From Saccharibacter floricola DSM 15669 (GTDB lineage: Bacteria > Pseudomonadota > Alphaproteobacteria > Acetobacterales > Acetobacteraceae), in contig NZ_KB899335.1 in the NCBI RefSeq assembly GCF_000378165.1, positions 124,001 through 188,000 of the forward strand: 64,000 nt of DNA, in the 5' to 3' direction. This document shows, piece after piece, positions 26,301 through 35,359 of this stretch. The position numbers and the translations under genes were made by a program. Position 1 is the first letter of the stretch. Every line of letters starts with the position of its first letter. The notes beneath the pieces were generated by a model. The model was not told where the DNA came from. It did not search any database and worked only from the letters and a program-made list of their open reading frames with translations.

Positions 26301-27137
26301 ATGACCTATAAAGTTGCCTTCGTCACCGGCGCATCCTCCGGTATTGGTGAAGTCACCGCCAAAAAGCTCCTCCAACAAGGCTACATCGTTTACGCAGCAG
26401 CCCGGCGTATTGAACGCATGGAGCCCATGAGCCGTTTAGGGATTCATATACTCTCGTTAGATGTAACGGACGAAACCTCCCGACATGCGGCGATCACCCA
26501 TATTATGACCCAATCTGGCCGTCTTGATATTCTGGTCAATAATGCAGGTTATGGCGCTTACGGCGCCCTTGAGGATATTCCTCTAGAGGAAGCACGGGCC
26601 CAGTTCGACGTTAATGTTTTTGGCGCTATGCGCCTCATACAACTTTCCCTGCCTCATATGCGCAGGCAAAAATCCGGCACCATCATCAACGTCTCATCTA
26701 TCGGTGGGAAAATTTATACACCGCTCGGCGGGTGGTATCATGGCAGTAAATTCGCCCTTGAAGCGCTCAGCGACTGTTTACGCCTAGAAGTGGCGCCCTT
26801 CGGCATTCATGTCGTCATTATTGAGCCCGGAGGCATTAAAACAGAATGGGCCGACATTGCCGCAGCAAAACTCCTCAAGACCTCTGGTCACGGGCCCTAC
26901 GCTGCCCAAGCACACGCGATGGCCCAAACCATAACCGGCACACTCAGCCGCCGTTATCAATCAGCTCCTGAACTCATCGCCAACACCATCGTCAAGGCCG
27001 TGACGACAGATCAGCCAAAAACACGGTATGTCGCAGGCTTAGGCGCTAAACCCTTACTTCTCCTCCGACATCTTCTCTCAGATCGTCTGTTCGACCGTCT
27101 TATCCGCCTCACAGCAAAGAAATCTCGAAGGCTGTAA
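26301..27137 (+). CDS. Short-chain dehydrogenase/reductase
   Basis: A 278-residue classical SDR. The cofactor motif TGASSGIG is near residues 9-16, NNAG near 80, the catalytic Ser in INVSSIGG, and Tyr/Lys in WYHGSKFALEAL; PGGIKTEW follows. AARRIER after beta-2 suggests NADP preference. The substrate cannot be told. It resembles the oxidoreductases often annotated as YusZ-like. It stands alone on the plus strand between the exporter operon and a minus-strand phosphatase. Confidence 0.85.
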   Translation: MTYKVAFVTGASSGIGEVTAKKLLQQGYIVYAAARRIERMEPMSRLGIHILSLDVTDETSRHAAITHIMTQSGRLDILVNNAGYGAYGALEDIPLEEARAQFDVNVFGAMRLIQLSLPHMRRQKSGTIINVSSIGGKIYTPLGGWYHGSKFALEALSDCLRLEVAPFGIHVVIIEPGGIKTEWADIAAAKLLKTSGHGPYAAQAHAMAQTITGTLSRRYQSAPELIANTIVKAVTTDQPKTRYVAGLGAKPLLLLRHLLSDRLFDRLIRLTAKKSRRL

Positions 27138-27158
27138 ACGCCCTAACCTCGTATCCGT

Positions 27159-27195
27159 GTTTCTCTCCCCTTTACCCTGACAGTAGGAGAGAAAC
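27159..27195. terminator. Convergent hairpin between SDR and phosphatase genes
   Basis: GTTTCTCTCC (27159-27168) pairs exactly with GGAGAGAAAC (27186-27195) around a 17-base loop. It sits in the 72-base gap between convergent genes, as expected of a shared terminator, though neither side has a clear T-run. Confidence 0.5.
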
Positions 27196-27209
27196 CAACG
27201 GTCACGCCG

Positions 27210-27809
27210 TTACACAGGAAGGCTCTGCTCCAGCACCCATTGCTGACCATCAAGACAGGCCTTCACAGGAACCGCATTGGCTAAGCGGACATTCACCTCA
27301 AGCCCCATCGCGTAACGAAGCGCCCGGAAAAGAGCACCATGAGCCACAATAAGAGGAACCCCTTCAGCCTGCTCTTGAGCGCGATTAACGCCTTGAACAG
27401 CACGTGTGGTCAGCTCCTCAAAGCATTCTCCTCCTTCGGGGACAAACTGCCCTTCAATCCAAGGATTATACCAGTCCCCCATAGGCTTGCCTTCCTGCAC
27501 ACCAAAGCACACCTCTTGGAGGTCTCTATCATGTGTGAGAGGGAGCTCAACGCCAGCCTTCTCTTTAATGGCCTGCTGCACATACTCAGCTGTGACATAC
27601 GCCCGCATCAAAGGAGAGGCCACAATATAAGAAAAAGGACGCTCTCCCTGAGCAAAAAGAGCGGCTAGCGCCTCTCCTGCACGCTTCGCCTGAGCAATGC
27701 CCGTGTCATTAAGAGGAATATCCGTCCGCCCTTGTGACAGATGTCGAGCATTCCACTCTGTTTCCCCATGGCGCAAAAACCAATAGGGGCGCGCAAGAAG
27801 TTGAGACAT
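27210..27809 (-). CDS. Histidine phosphatase family protein (phosphoglycerate mutase-like)
   Basis: A 199-residue member of the branch-1 histidine phosphatases. RHGETEWN near residue 14 contains the phospho-accepting His; the other pocket residues are in SPLMRAYVTAEYV, EVCFGVQEG and VAHGALFRALRY. Small proteins of this type dephosphorylate sugar phosphates or cofactors (GpmB/CobC-like); the substrate is not evident. It lies 43 bases after prs in the same direction and may share its transcript. Confidence 0.85.
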   Translation of the reverse strand: MSQLLARPYWFLRHGETEWNARHLSQGRTDIPLNDTGIAQAKRAGEALAALFAQGERPFSYIVASPLMRAYVTAEYVQQAIKEKAGVELPLTHDRDLQEVCFGVQEGKPMGDWYNPWIEGQFVPEGGECFEELTTRAVQGVNRAQEQAEGVPLIVAHGALFRALRYAMGLEVNVRLANAVPVKACLDGQQWVLEQSLPV

Positions 27810-27852
27810 GGCCGTGATTTACTCCTTCATCAATCAGGTCAAACGACCTGCC

Positions 27853-28785
27853 TCAATCAAATAATGTCGAGACGGAACTTTCATCCGACACTGCACGGAT
27901 GGCGCGTCCTAACAGATCAGCTGTTGTGATCTGACGGATATTCGGTGATTGCGTCAAGGCTTCTGTTGGCGGAATACTATCTGTTAAGGTCAACATGTTG
28001 ATCGGGCTTTCTGTCACACGTTCACAGGCATTGCCGGTCAACACACCATGCGTGACATAAGCCTCCACTCCGGCTGCCCCATAACGCATGAGTGCCTCTG
28101 CAGCATTACAGAGTGATCCACCACTATCAATAATATCATCCACCAACACGCAATAGCGCCCGCGCACATCTCCAATAACGTTCATCACCTCAGAGACACC
28201 AGCACGTTCACGCCGTTTATCAATGATGGCCAAATCAACATTGAGACGACGAGCAAGCTGACGAGCGCGCACCACCCCGCCCACATCTGGGGAAACCACC
28301 ATCAAGTCACGGTCAGCATGGCGCGCCATAATATCACGCACGAACAAAGGGGCCGCGTAGAGGTTATCGGTTGGGATATCAAAAAAGCCTTGGATCTGCA
28401 TCGCATGCAAATCCATGGTCAGAATCCGACTCGCACCGGCTTCTGTCAGCAAGTTCGCGACCAATTTGGCACTAATAGGCGTGCGCGGGCCGGACTTACG
28501 ATCCTGCCGAGCATAGCCAAAATACGGCATCACAGCCGTAATACGGCGTGCAGAGCCACGACGTAGAGCATCAAGAACGATCAATAATTCCATCAAATTA
28601 TCATTGGTCGGTGTGCATGTGCTTTGGAGGACAAACATATCCTCACCACGCACATTTTCTTGAATCTCAACAAACACTTCACCATCGGAGAAGCGCCGGA
28701 TCATGGTCTTACACAGAGGGAGGCCGAGTTCTTTAGCCACCGCCGTGGCTAACGGGATGTTACTGTTACAGGCGACGATTTTCAT
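27853..28785 (-). CDS. prs: Ribose-phosphate pyrophosphokinase
   Basis: Makes PRPP from ribose 5-phosphate and ATP, feeding purine, pyrimidine, histidine and NAD synthesis. The protein has 310 residues. [40 protein letters not shown] and [16 protein letters not shown] are class-I motifs; the PRPP-binding loop reads [20 protein letters not shown]. All catalytic blocks are intact. PRPP is also the substrate of the hisG product at the left of the window. Confidence 0.96.
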   Translation of the reverse strand: MKIVACNSNIPLATAVAKELGLPLCKTMIRRFSDGEVFVEIQENVRGEDMFVLQSTCTPTNDNLMELLIVLDALRRGSARRITAVMPYFGYARQDRKSGPRTPISAKLVANLLTEAGASRILTMDLHAMQIQGFFDIPTDNLYAAPLFVRDIMARHADRDLMVVSPDVGGVVRARQLARRLNVDLAIIDKRRERAGVSEVMNVIGDVRGRYCVLVDDIIDSGGSLCNAAEALMRYGAAGVEAYVTHGVLTGNACERVTESPINMLTLTDSIPPTEALTQSPNIRQITTADLLGRAIRAVSDESSVSTLFD

Positions 28786-28877
28786 AATCAGGCATTCTCA
28801 CAGACTGGCAAAAGAGCGCCTTCCTTCTACCAGCCCACCCTCTCTCTGTCATGGCTTTCTCGACAGATCGGTCTTTA

Positions 28878-29861
28878 TTAACGTGCAGGGCTCGTAGGCG
28901 ACGTATGCATAAGCGGCATATCATCATCGTCTTTATCCGCCCCCGTTTGCGGTGGAAGTGGCTTATGGTCACGCCCTGAATAATTCGTGATGATCGTATG
29001 CACAGCACCGGCGGCCTCCTGAGCCGCGGCTTCAGCGACATCACCCCATGCCCCATCAAGCGAATGAGCCGGCACCCCATGCACCTGCGTTGCAGCACCC
29101 GCTTCCTGCCCTTTGGGAGTTAAAACATGCCAGATAATCGTGACGAGCTGCTCAGCATTTTTGGCTTTAGGTGCCGCAGGAAGTGGCGCAATCTTGACCG
29201 TTGTTTTAACCGTATAATCCGCGCCTTTAGCCGATGTTTGCACAGTATTCCGCGTATCCGGGAAGAGCGTATAAAACGCACGCCCTAGCGCCACATTGCC
29301 ATCCCCCGGCGCTCCTTGCACACCAGCGAAATAGACCCGCGCTGCTCTATTCATCAAGCTGTGAGGGTCGCTATGCATCAAACCAGCTTGGATACCCGTC
29401 AGATTCTGCGCAATATCAGGCGCCATCTGTAAGGCCACAGTATTAAGCGCATCAGGGTCTGCCGCCAGCCAACCAGCACGATCAATTTCCGCGCCTTCAC
29501 CGCGCGCCCGCACGCGCCCGTCTGGGCCCACAATCGCATAACGTGGGATCACACCACCATCAGGCGCATGTTTTGCCCCAAGACGCACCCACCAATCACC
29601 TGGTTTAGGGTTCTGAGACACCGCCGGAACCGACTGCCCGAGCAGCGCAACAACAACATCTTTCGCCCAGCGCGCAGTGGCCGGGCGCCACGGGGCATTA
29701 GCCGGCACGGGAACTGGCACAGAAAGCCGCGATGGTGGCAGATTATCCTGCGTTAAGCGGCGCGCCTCTTGCCCGGGATTGGCAAAAGGATGCGACACAC
29801 TCAAACAGCCCGGCAATCCAAGCAAAGGCATCAAAACGCACAGGGTACGACAAAAACGCAT
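28878..29861 (-). CDS. Predicted lipoprotein of unknown function
   Basis: A 327-residue protein. I start at ATG 29861 (MRFCRTLCVLMPLLGLPGC), giving a short lipoprotein signal with lipobox LPGC near residue 19. The mature part is rich in Pro/Ala and has no motif I can name; WWVRLGAKHAPDGGVIPRYA and RVRARGEGAEIDRAGWLA look like beta structure, and VTIIWHVLTPKGQEAGAATQ recurs to a similar strand plan. The C-terminal tail is Asp-rich (KDDDDMP). It lies between prs and a TonB-like gene, all on the minus strand. An envelope role is inferred from lipidation only. Confidence 0.7.
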   Translation of the reverse strand: MRFCRTLCVLMPLLGLPGCLSVSHPFANPGQEARRLTQDNLPPSRLSVPVPVPANAPWRPATARWAKDVVVALLGQSVPAVSQNPKPGDWWVRLGAKHAPDGGVIPRYAIVGPDGRVRARGEGAEIDRAGWLAADPDALNTVALQMAPDIAQNLTGIQAGLMHSDPHSLMNRAARVYFAGVQGAPGDGNVALGRAFYTLFPDTRNTVQTSAKGADYTVKTTVKIAPLPAAPKAKNAEQLVTIIWHVLTPKGQEAGAATQVHGVPAHSLDGAWGDVAEAAAQEAAGAVHTIITNYSGRDHKPLPPQTGADKDDDDMPLMHTSPTSPAR

Positions 29862-29928
29862 AGCCACTCTATGATCCGATACTATCAATGCAGGCACCCA
29901 TCATACCCTCAAAAGGGTTCTACTCTGA

Positions 29929-30933
29929 TTAACGATGAAGCAGGATGTAGTTAATCGTTACATCAAGATCAAAATGATCCCCTGCCATATCTGGCGGCAC
30001 TGGAGGCAACTGCGCCCCTTGGAACATACCAACCGTTGCTGCATCAAGCGAATATGACCCTGATTGCCCCGAAAGACGCACAGCTGCCACCCGTCCGCTG
30101 CGATTAATAACAACATGAACAGAAGACGGGCCATCCTCTCCAGCATTACGGGCTTCATCGGGATAGAACATATGTGCACGCACCCAACGATCAATCTCCT
30201 CACCATAATCCGAGCTCACCCCTTTCACGCTATTTTGCGTTTTATAGGGAGCATTCACTTGGCCATTTAGGCTGAGAGGCCCTGTTGACAGGTCAATTGG
30301 CCCACCAGAGCCACCACGACGCCCGCGATGACGTGGATGGGGAGACGGCTCACCACTAAAGGAGAGATCCATCGGATGAGCGAAAGGATTATTATCCTGA
30401 TGCGCCTGCGTGCGATGCTTTGTCGGCGAGGGGCGTGCTTTATGCGTATGTTTGGGCGTTGCAGGTGTAATCGCATGAGAGGTCTCAGGGGCATCCGCGA
30501 GCTCCCCCGATGGAGACGGCACACTCGGTGCCGAAGAGGGTTGCTGCGTCGTCGGAGCAACAGCCGTCGGTGATGATTCTGTTGACGATGCAGCGGGCGA
30601 CGATGACCCACCGCCATCCTCACGTGATCGCGGCCCTTGCTCACTATGCTTTACCGGTGGCGTGTCAAACACCATATCCACCTGCGGCTGATCCGTACCT
30701 TGAGGTGAGCCGTGCGGTTGAGATGGCACTGCTGAAAACAGCCAGAACAAAAAGATATGCACCACAAATGAAAGAAAAGCTGTACCCACCAATGGGGTGT
30801 CCACCACCAGCGGAGGGCGCACCATAGGGGTACGCGCCATCTCGAGCCCTGATGGGACAGCCACATATTCACTCAAACGCTCACGGTAGCGCTTTGGGGC
30901 AACATCCGATAACGTCACAAGGCGTTTTTCCAT
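29929..30933 (-). CDS. TonB-like energy transducer
   Basis: A 334-residue protein starting MEKRLVTLSDV. A single membrane helix (VGTAFLSFVVHIFLFWLFSA) is at about 48-67. Then comes a long Pro/Ser/Thr/His-rich periplasmic linker to about 240, and a TonB C-terminal domain (HMFYPDEARNAGEDGPSSV, VVINRSGRVAAVRLSGQSGS, LPPVPPDM). TonB passes proton-motive force to outer-membrane receptors. The cytoplasmic N-terminus (~45 residues) is longer than in E. coli TonB. No exbB/exbD is nearby. Confidence 0.78.
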   Translation of the reverse strand: MEKRLVTLSDVAPKRYRERLSEYVAVPSGLEMARTPMVRPPLVVDTPLVGTAFLSFVVHIFLFWLFSAVPSQPHGSPQGTDQPQVDMVFDTPPVKHSEQGPRSREDGGGSSSPAASSTESSPTAVAPTTQQPSSAPSVPSPSGELADAPETSHAITPATPKHTHKARPSPTKHRTQAHQDNNPFAHPMDLSFSGEPSPHPRHRGRRGGSGGPIDLSTGPLSLNGQVNAPYKTQNSVKGVSSDYGEEIDRWVRAHMFYPDEARNAGEDGPSSVHVVINRSGRVAAVRLSGQSGSYSLDAATVGMFQGAQLPPVPPDMAGDHFDLDVTINYILLHR

Positions 30934-31062
30934 CGATAAAAAGAGGGGCACAACAGGATCATAGTCATGACACTTCCTTGTGCCCTAGAAAAGACCGTAT
31001 TGTCATTAGTCCCTTTTGAAATATCCGGACTTCTCCACGTTTTAATGGATTAATTTAACGCA

Positions 31063-31713
31063 ATGCCTTCTCTTCCCAGCGCTTTTCAGACAGACCCAGA
31101 CCTTGCTGCCTTTATCAACACTATCGGCCCATGCCCCCTTCGTGTTGATTCAACACCCTCCCCTGAAGCCTCCCTTTATACCTCCCTGCTCAAAGCCATT
31201 ACGGGCCAGCAACTCCATAATGCTGCAGCACGTGCTATCTTCGGCCGTCTCTGTGCTCTCAACCTCCAAGACCCAACGCGTCCCCCACCCCCAGAACAAT
31301 TCGCGCAGCTCTCTTACGAAACATTACGGGGCTGCGGCCTTTCCCAAGCAAAGATCGACACCATCCAACGGGTCGCCATCGCTCAACACAATGGCTCACT
31401 TCCCTCTTTGCAGGACGCCATCACGTGGAGTGATAGCGCGCTCATCAATACACTCACACAATTTAAAGGCATTGGCCGTTGGACAGCCGAAATGTTGCTT
31501 TTATTCACCTTTCACCGACCTGATATTTTCCCAGCTCATGACCTTGGCGTGCGCGAGGGCTGGCGCCGCCTCAAACAGCTTGCCCACCGCCCTACCCCTA
31601 AAGAGCTTCTTCAAAAAACGACTATTTTTGCCCCACACCGCTCCACCCTCACATGGTATTGCTGGGAAGCGAAAGCTCACTTAGCGCCCTCTCCCTCAGC
31701 GTCCCCGCGTTAA
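31063..31713 (+). CDS. DNA-3-methyladenine glycosylase II (AlkA-like)
   Basis: Base-excision repair glycosylase removing alkylated purines. The 216 residues form only the helix-hairpin-helix GPD core: SLLKAITGQQLHNAAARAI, the hairpin LTQFKGIGRWTAEMLLLF, and FPAHDLGVREGWRRL with the catalytic Asp. It lacks the N-terminal beta domain of E. coli AlkA, like many compact bacterial versions. No neighbouring ada gene is seen. Confidence 0.87.
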   Translation: MPSLPSAFQTDPDLAAFINTIGPCPLRVDSTPSPEASLYTSLLKAITGQQLHNAAARAIFGRLCALNLQDPTRPPPPEQFAQLSYETLRGCGLSQAKIDTIQRVAIAQHNGSLPSLQDAITWSDSALINTLTQFKGIGRWTAEMLLLFTFHRPDIFPAHDLGVREGWRRLKQLAHRPTPKELLQKTTIFAPHRSTLTWYCWEAKAHLAPSPSASPR

Positions 31714-31891
31714 GAAGCAACAATCAGGTGCTAAAATCAGGTAAAGCAACGCGCTTAAGCCTATTTCTCTTGACGTCAGGCGATGAGCGTCGCACATAAT
31801 GCGACAAATTATGCTGTGATGGAGGCTGTCTTAATCGTGTCTTCGTTGTTGCATGAACATTATTCCACCCTCCTTCTGGCCAAGGATACCC

Positions 31892-32110
31892 ATGCCTAAA
31901 GAAGATCTTATCGAATTCACCGGCACAGTTTCTGAACTTCTGCCTAATGCCATGTTCCGCGTTACTCTTGATAACGAACATACTATTTTGGCCCATACAA
32001 GCGGCAAAATGCGCAAAAACCGTATTCGCGTCCTCGCTGGTGACCGCGTGAATGTGGAAATGACCCCTTATGACCTCAGCAAAGGTCGCATCACCTTCCG
32101 CTTTAAATAA
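31892..32110 (+). CDS. infA: Translation initiation factor IF-1
   Basis: A 72-residue S1/OB-fold protein, exactly the usual size, beginning [20 protein letters not shown] and containing [20 protein letters not shown] and [15 protein letters not shown]-1 blocks the ribosomal A site during initiation. The start at 31892 is set by the invariant family N-terminus. It opens the infA-maf-rng-yacG group conserved in many Alphaproteobacteria. Confidence 0.96.
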   Translation: MPKEDLIEFTGTVSELLPNAMFRVTLDNEHTILAHTSGKMRKNRIRVLAGDRVNVEMTPYDLSKGRITFRFK

Positions 32111-32132
32111 GCACGAGAGGGCTTCGCCTTCT

Positions 32133-32783
32133 ATGGTGGCTTCTTCGACCGCATCTTCTGCCGTCCCCACGAGGGAGCGCCCGGCTCTCATTTTAGCATC
32201 CGCCTCCCCTCGGCGGCTGGCTTTGCTTGAGCAAATCGGCCTGCCTCCTGATGAGATTCGCCCTGCTGACATTGACGAAACGCCACAGGCTGGGGAGCTC
32301 CCCCGTCCTTACGCGGCTCGTATGGCGCGCGAAAAGGCGGAAAAAATTGCTCGTGAAACGACCAAACCAGCCCTCATTCTCGGGAGCGATACGGTCATCG
32401 CGGTCGGGCGGCGCATTCTCCCTAAAGCGCTTGATGAAGACACGGCACGGCACTGTCTCTCTCTCCTCTCGGGACGACGCCATAAGGTACTGACCTCAGT
32501 CGTATGCTGCCCAAGCGCTGCTTGGCCTGAGGGGCATCATAATGCACGGCTGGTGGAAACATCTGTTATTTTTAACCGCCTGACCTCCCAGCAGATTGAC
32601 GCGCTTATCGCCCAAGGAGACTGGCACGGCAAAGCAGGTGGGTATGCCCTCCAAGGAGCGGCCGCGGCCTATATTCGCCAGATCAGTGGCAGTGCATCTG
32701 GGGTTGTGGGGCTTCCGCTCTTTGAAACAGCCCAACTCCTTCGCGGGCAACCATGTCCCGCTCATGCGCGCTGGCTGCCTTAA
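32133..32783 (+). CDS. maf: Maf-family nucleotide pyrophosphatase
   Basis: A 216-residue Maf/YhdE-type enzyme that hydrolyses non-canonical or selected nucleoside triphosphates. After a non-conserved 16-residue N-terminus come LILASASPRRLALLEQIGL (the Maf signature), the GSDTVIAVGRRILPKALD substrate loop, and GYALQGAAAAYIRQISGSAS. I start at ATG 32133; an earlier ATG lies within infA. It ends one base before the RNase G-like gene. A second maf gene is at 59115. Confidence 0.92.
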   Translation: MVASSTASSAVPTRERPALILASASPRRLALLEQIGLPPDEIRPADIDETPQAGELPRPYAARMAREKAEKIARETTKPALILGSDTVIAVGRRILPKALDEDTARHCLSLLSGRRHKVLTSVVCCPSAAWPEGHHNARLVETSVIFNRLTSQQIDALIAQGDWHGKAGGYALQGAAAAYIRQISGSASGVVGLPLFETAQLLRGQPCPAHARWLP

Positions 32784-33839
32784 ATGATAGAGCTGCGGCT
32801 TTCTGGCTCCCCGGGGGAGGTTCGCATTGCTTTGCTTGAGGATGACACGCTTGTTGATGTCGCCCTCTGGCGCCCGGGCAGCCCCGATGGGTGGGGGAAT
32901 ATCTATGACATCCGCGTCAAGACTGTCGTCCCGTCCCTTGATGGAGCTTTTATCCAAACGGGTCAGGGAACAGACGGCTTCCTGACCTCACGTAAGAAGA
33001 TAACAGAGGGCTCGTTGCTCTGCGCACAGCTCATCCGTTGTGCACAAAATGGCAAAGGTGCTCGCTTTAAACCCATTGCACGCCCAACCTCCCTTCCGCC
33101 GGCCACGGAACCACGCCTGCTACAATGCGGCCCCTCTCCTCTTGAAGAGCTGGCAGAACGCGTCCCCCACGCTCCTATTATCGTCGATGATATGACCGTC
33201 GCGGCAGCTCTCCCTGCTGCTCTCAGAACCCGCGTTCAACGGGTTCCCAAAAGTTTCGATACTGTCCTTGAAGGAGAGTGGGATGCCCTCATGCAGCCTT
33301 CCGCTTCCCTTGGGCCTTTCATCGCACATTTTTCCCCAACACCCGCTCTCACAGCAATTGACCTTGATTCCGCATCGCATCCCGACTTCGCGACCAATGT
33401 GGCCTGCTTTCCTGAGCTGTTGCGACACATTCGCTTGCGCAATCTCTCCGGCACACTCTTAATTGATCCCGCGGGTGTGCGTAGTCGCAAACGCCCTGCC
33501 CTTGTGCCATTCCTCAAGAAAGCGGTTGAGCAGGAAAACGATCCCTTACAACCCCGAGTCACGGGCGTCACCCCATCGGGGCTCCTCGAGCTCACCCGCC
33601 CGCGCCGTCGCCCTCCGCTTCACGAACTCATGCGCTCTCCTCATGGGCAGGGGTTAGCTATTTTGCGCCAGATTCTGCGTGACAATCTCCCCGGCCAGAC
33701 GCTCCATGCTCCGCCTGAGATCGTACACGCCCTTGAAGAAGACCCAGATGCGCTGTCAGAATGTGTACGCACGCGCTGCCAGCCTCTGGCTTTGCACGTT
33801 GCCCCACCCTCTTCCTCTTGCTGTTGGAACCTGTCATGA
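32784..33839 (+). CDS. rng: Short ribonuclease E/G-like protein
   Basis: A 351-residue RNase G relative, shorter than E. coli RNase G (~490). The N-terminal S1-like region (NIYDIRVKTVVPSLDGAFIQ) is followed by the catalytic core: AIDLDS and LLIDPAGVRSRKRPALVPF carry the two Asp that bind magnesium in RNase E. TPSGLLELTRPRRRPPL closes the DNase-I-like subdomain. The zinc-link CPxCxG motif and small domain are not visible, so oligomerisation may differ. It stands between maf and yacG, overlapping the latter by 4 bases, as in related genomes. Confidence 0.85.
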   Translation: MIELRLSGSPGEVRIALLEDDTLVDVALWRPGSPDGWGNIYDIRVKTVVPSLDGAFIQTGQGTDGFLTSRKKITEGSLLCAQLIRCAQNGKGARFKPIARPTSLPPATEPRLLQCGPSPLEELAERVPHAPIIVDDMTVAAALPAALRTRVQRVPKSFDTVLEGEWDALMQPSASLGPFIAHFSPTPALTAIDLDSASHPDFATNVACFPELLRHIRLRNLSGTLLIDPAGVRSRKRPALVPFLKKAVEQENDPLQPRVTGVTPSGLLELTRPRRRPPLHELMRSPHGQGLAILRQILRDNLPGQTLHAPPEIVHALEEDPDALSECVRTRCQPLALHVAPPSSSCCWNLS

Positions 33840-34039
33840 GCTGCCCCATCTGCAAAAAACCAACTGCTCAAGATTATCGTCCTTTTTGCTCAGACCACTG
33901 CGCTCAAATTGATCTTGGTCGCTGGTTTAAAGGCGATTATCGCGTGCCCTCTTTCCGCCAAGATAATGACGACCCTTCTGACCGAGAAGAGCTCGCCCAA
34001 GCGCACAAAGCTGCCGCTCATCAACAGAATGATCGGTAA
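33836..34039 (+). CDS. yacG: DNA gyrase inhibitor YacG
   Basis: A 67-residue zinc-ribbon protein. Four cysteines in CPICKKP and FCSDHCAQIDLGRWFKGDYR match the YacG zinc finger, followed by an acidic and disordered tail. In E. coli YacG binds GyrB and inhibits DNA gyrase. The ATG overlaps the rng stop as ATGA. The next transcribed feature is tRNA-Phe. Confidence 0.93.
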   Translation: MSCPICKKPTAQDYRPFCSDHCAQIDLGRWFKGDYRVPSFRQDNDDPSDREELAQAHKAAAHQQNDR

Positions 34040-34156
34040 CACGCTAGGTTCTTTTCCCTCCTGAGCAGAAAACATCAGATAGAGGGTTGATCCCCTCCCC
34101 ATCATGAGGTAAACCCCTCATCACAGCAGGTGCTTCTTATTGTAGCCTTGCCCGGT

Positions 34157-34232
34157 GCCCGAGTAGCTCAGTTGGTAGAGCATGCGACTGAAAATCGCAG
34201 TGTCGGTGGTTCGATCCCGCCCTCGGGCACCA
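34157..34232 (+). tRNA. tRNA-Phe (GAA)
   Basis: A 76-base cloverleaf including the encoded CCA. The acceptor stem GCCCGAG pairs with CTCGGGC, the D arm is GCTCAGTTGGTAGAGC, the anticodon loop CTGAAAA gives GAA (phenylalanine), and the T arm contains GGTTCGATCC. All stems are intact. Confidence 0.97.
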
Positions 34233-34346
34233 TTTAATTCCCTTACATGTCATTCTTTGCTTGAAGAAGAAGAGTAAAAGCGTTCTCCTGTCCTGATCAT
34301 GTTCTAGAGTCTTTCTCTGACAGTCTCGACATAAGGAGCTTCCGCT

Positions 34347-35207
34347 ATGGCAGCCTCGACCCTTCCCACCATAACGTTGCGCGACGGCACCACCATTCCA
34401 CGGCTCGGTATGGGCACATGGCGTATGGGCGACGATCCCGCACGCCGTAAAGACGAAGTGCGCAGCCTCCAAGAAGGGCTTGATAGCGGGCTTCGTCTCA
34501 TTGATACGGCTGAAATGTACGGCTCTGGTCGCTCTGAATCCGTCGTCGGTGAGGCTATTCGTGGACGGCGTGATGATGTGTATCTCGTCAGCAAAGTCTT
34601 ACCGTCCAATGCAGACTATAACGGCACGATTAAAGCCTGCAAGCGTTCACTCAGCTATCTTCAAACAGATAGCCTTGATCTCTACCTCCTTCATTGGCGC
34701 AGCAGCACACCGTTAGAAGAAACGATTGGGGCCTTTGAAACACTGCAAAAAGAGGGCCTCATTAAACGCTGGGGGGTCTCAAACTTTGATACAAGTGACA
34801 TGAATACTCTGGATCGCATTAACCCTCAGGCGATGGTAAACCAGATTCTTTACAGCTTAATCTATCGCGGCACGGAATATGACCTGCAAGAACGCGATGC
34901 CCGCCATCATGTCGCGAGTATGGCCTATTGCCCCCTTGGGCAGGGCGGCGCGTTTCTCAAAAACGCCACGCTGGTACAGATTGCTCAACAGCATGAAACA
35001 TCTCTTGGGCCGGCGACACCTGCACAGATTGCTCTCGCGTGGGTATTACGCCGCCCTAATGTTATCCCCATTCCCAAAGCTGCAACGCCACAGCATCAAC
35101 ATTATAACCGCGCCGCGACCGAGATTCAGCTGACAGAAGCCGACCTCGCAGCGCTTGATCGTGCGTTCCCGCCACCTCGTCACAAAGAACCTTTAGCCGT
35201 TATTTGA
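34347..35207 (+). CDS. Aldo/keto reductase
   Basis: A 286-residue NADPH-dependent (beta/alpha)8 oxidoreductase. Catalytic residues are recognisable: Asp and Tyr in GLRLIDTAEMYGSGRSE, Lys in LVSKVLPSNA, and His in LYLLHWR. GVSNFD and PIPKAATPQH are the substrate- and cofactor-binding loops. It resembles the 2,5-diketo-gluconate-reductase-like group, relevant in a sugar-oxidising bacterium, but its substrate is not determinable. It stands alone after tRNA-Phe. Confidence 0.88.
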   Translation: MAASTLPTITLRDGTTIPRLGMGTWRMGDDPARRKDEVRSLQEGLDSGLRLIDTAEMYGSGRSESVVGEAIRGRRDDVYLVSKVLPSNADYNGTIKACKRSLSYLQTDSLDLYLLHWRSSTPLEETIGAFETLQKEGLIKRWGVSNFDTSDMNTLDRINPQAMVNQILYSLIYRGTEYDLQERDARHHVASMAYCPLGQGGAFLKNATLVQIAQQHETSLGPATPAQIALAWVLRRPNVIPIPKAATPQHQHYNRAATEIQLTEADLAALDRAFPPPRHKEPLAVI

Positions 35208-35224
35208 TGGACAACGGTCTTTTG

Positions 35225-35282
35225 CCATACGGTTCTGATGAACATACCTGTTGTGAGAGCCGTGTGGGAAACAGCACCCTAG
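35225..35282 (+). repeat. Group II intron domain-V-like segment, permuted (doubtful)
   Basis: CATACGGTTCT (35225-35235) pairs with AGAGCCGTGTG (35255-35265) with two G-U pairs. The two strands look like the 3' and 5' halves of group II intron domain V (GAGCCGU...ACGGUUC with a GGAAAC-type loop), but in reversed order. No intron ORF or other domain is near. It may be a scrambled remnant, or an unrelated hairpin. Confidence 0.25.
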
Positions 35283-35287
35283 TACCA

Positions 35288-35341
35288 GCTGATGCCTTCG
35301 TTACGATAATACATACATATTACGCCAAAGAAGGCATCAGC
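35288..35341. terminator. Long hairpin between aldo/keto reductase and GH32 genes
   Basis: GCTGATGCCTTC (35288-35299) pairs perfectly with GAAGGCATCAGC (35330-35341) around a 30-base AT-rich loop with further self-pairing. It lies in the gap between convergent genes, 19 bases past the GH32 stop, and is a likely terminator for that gene. Confidence 0.5.
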
Positions 35342-35359
35342 AATGAAGCAGGCTCTCCT

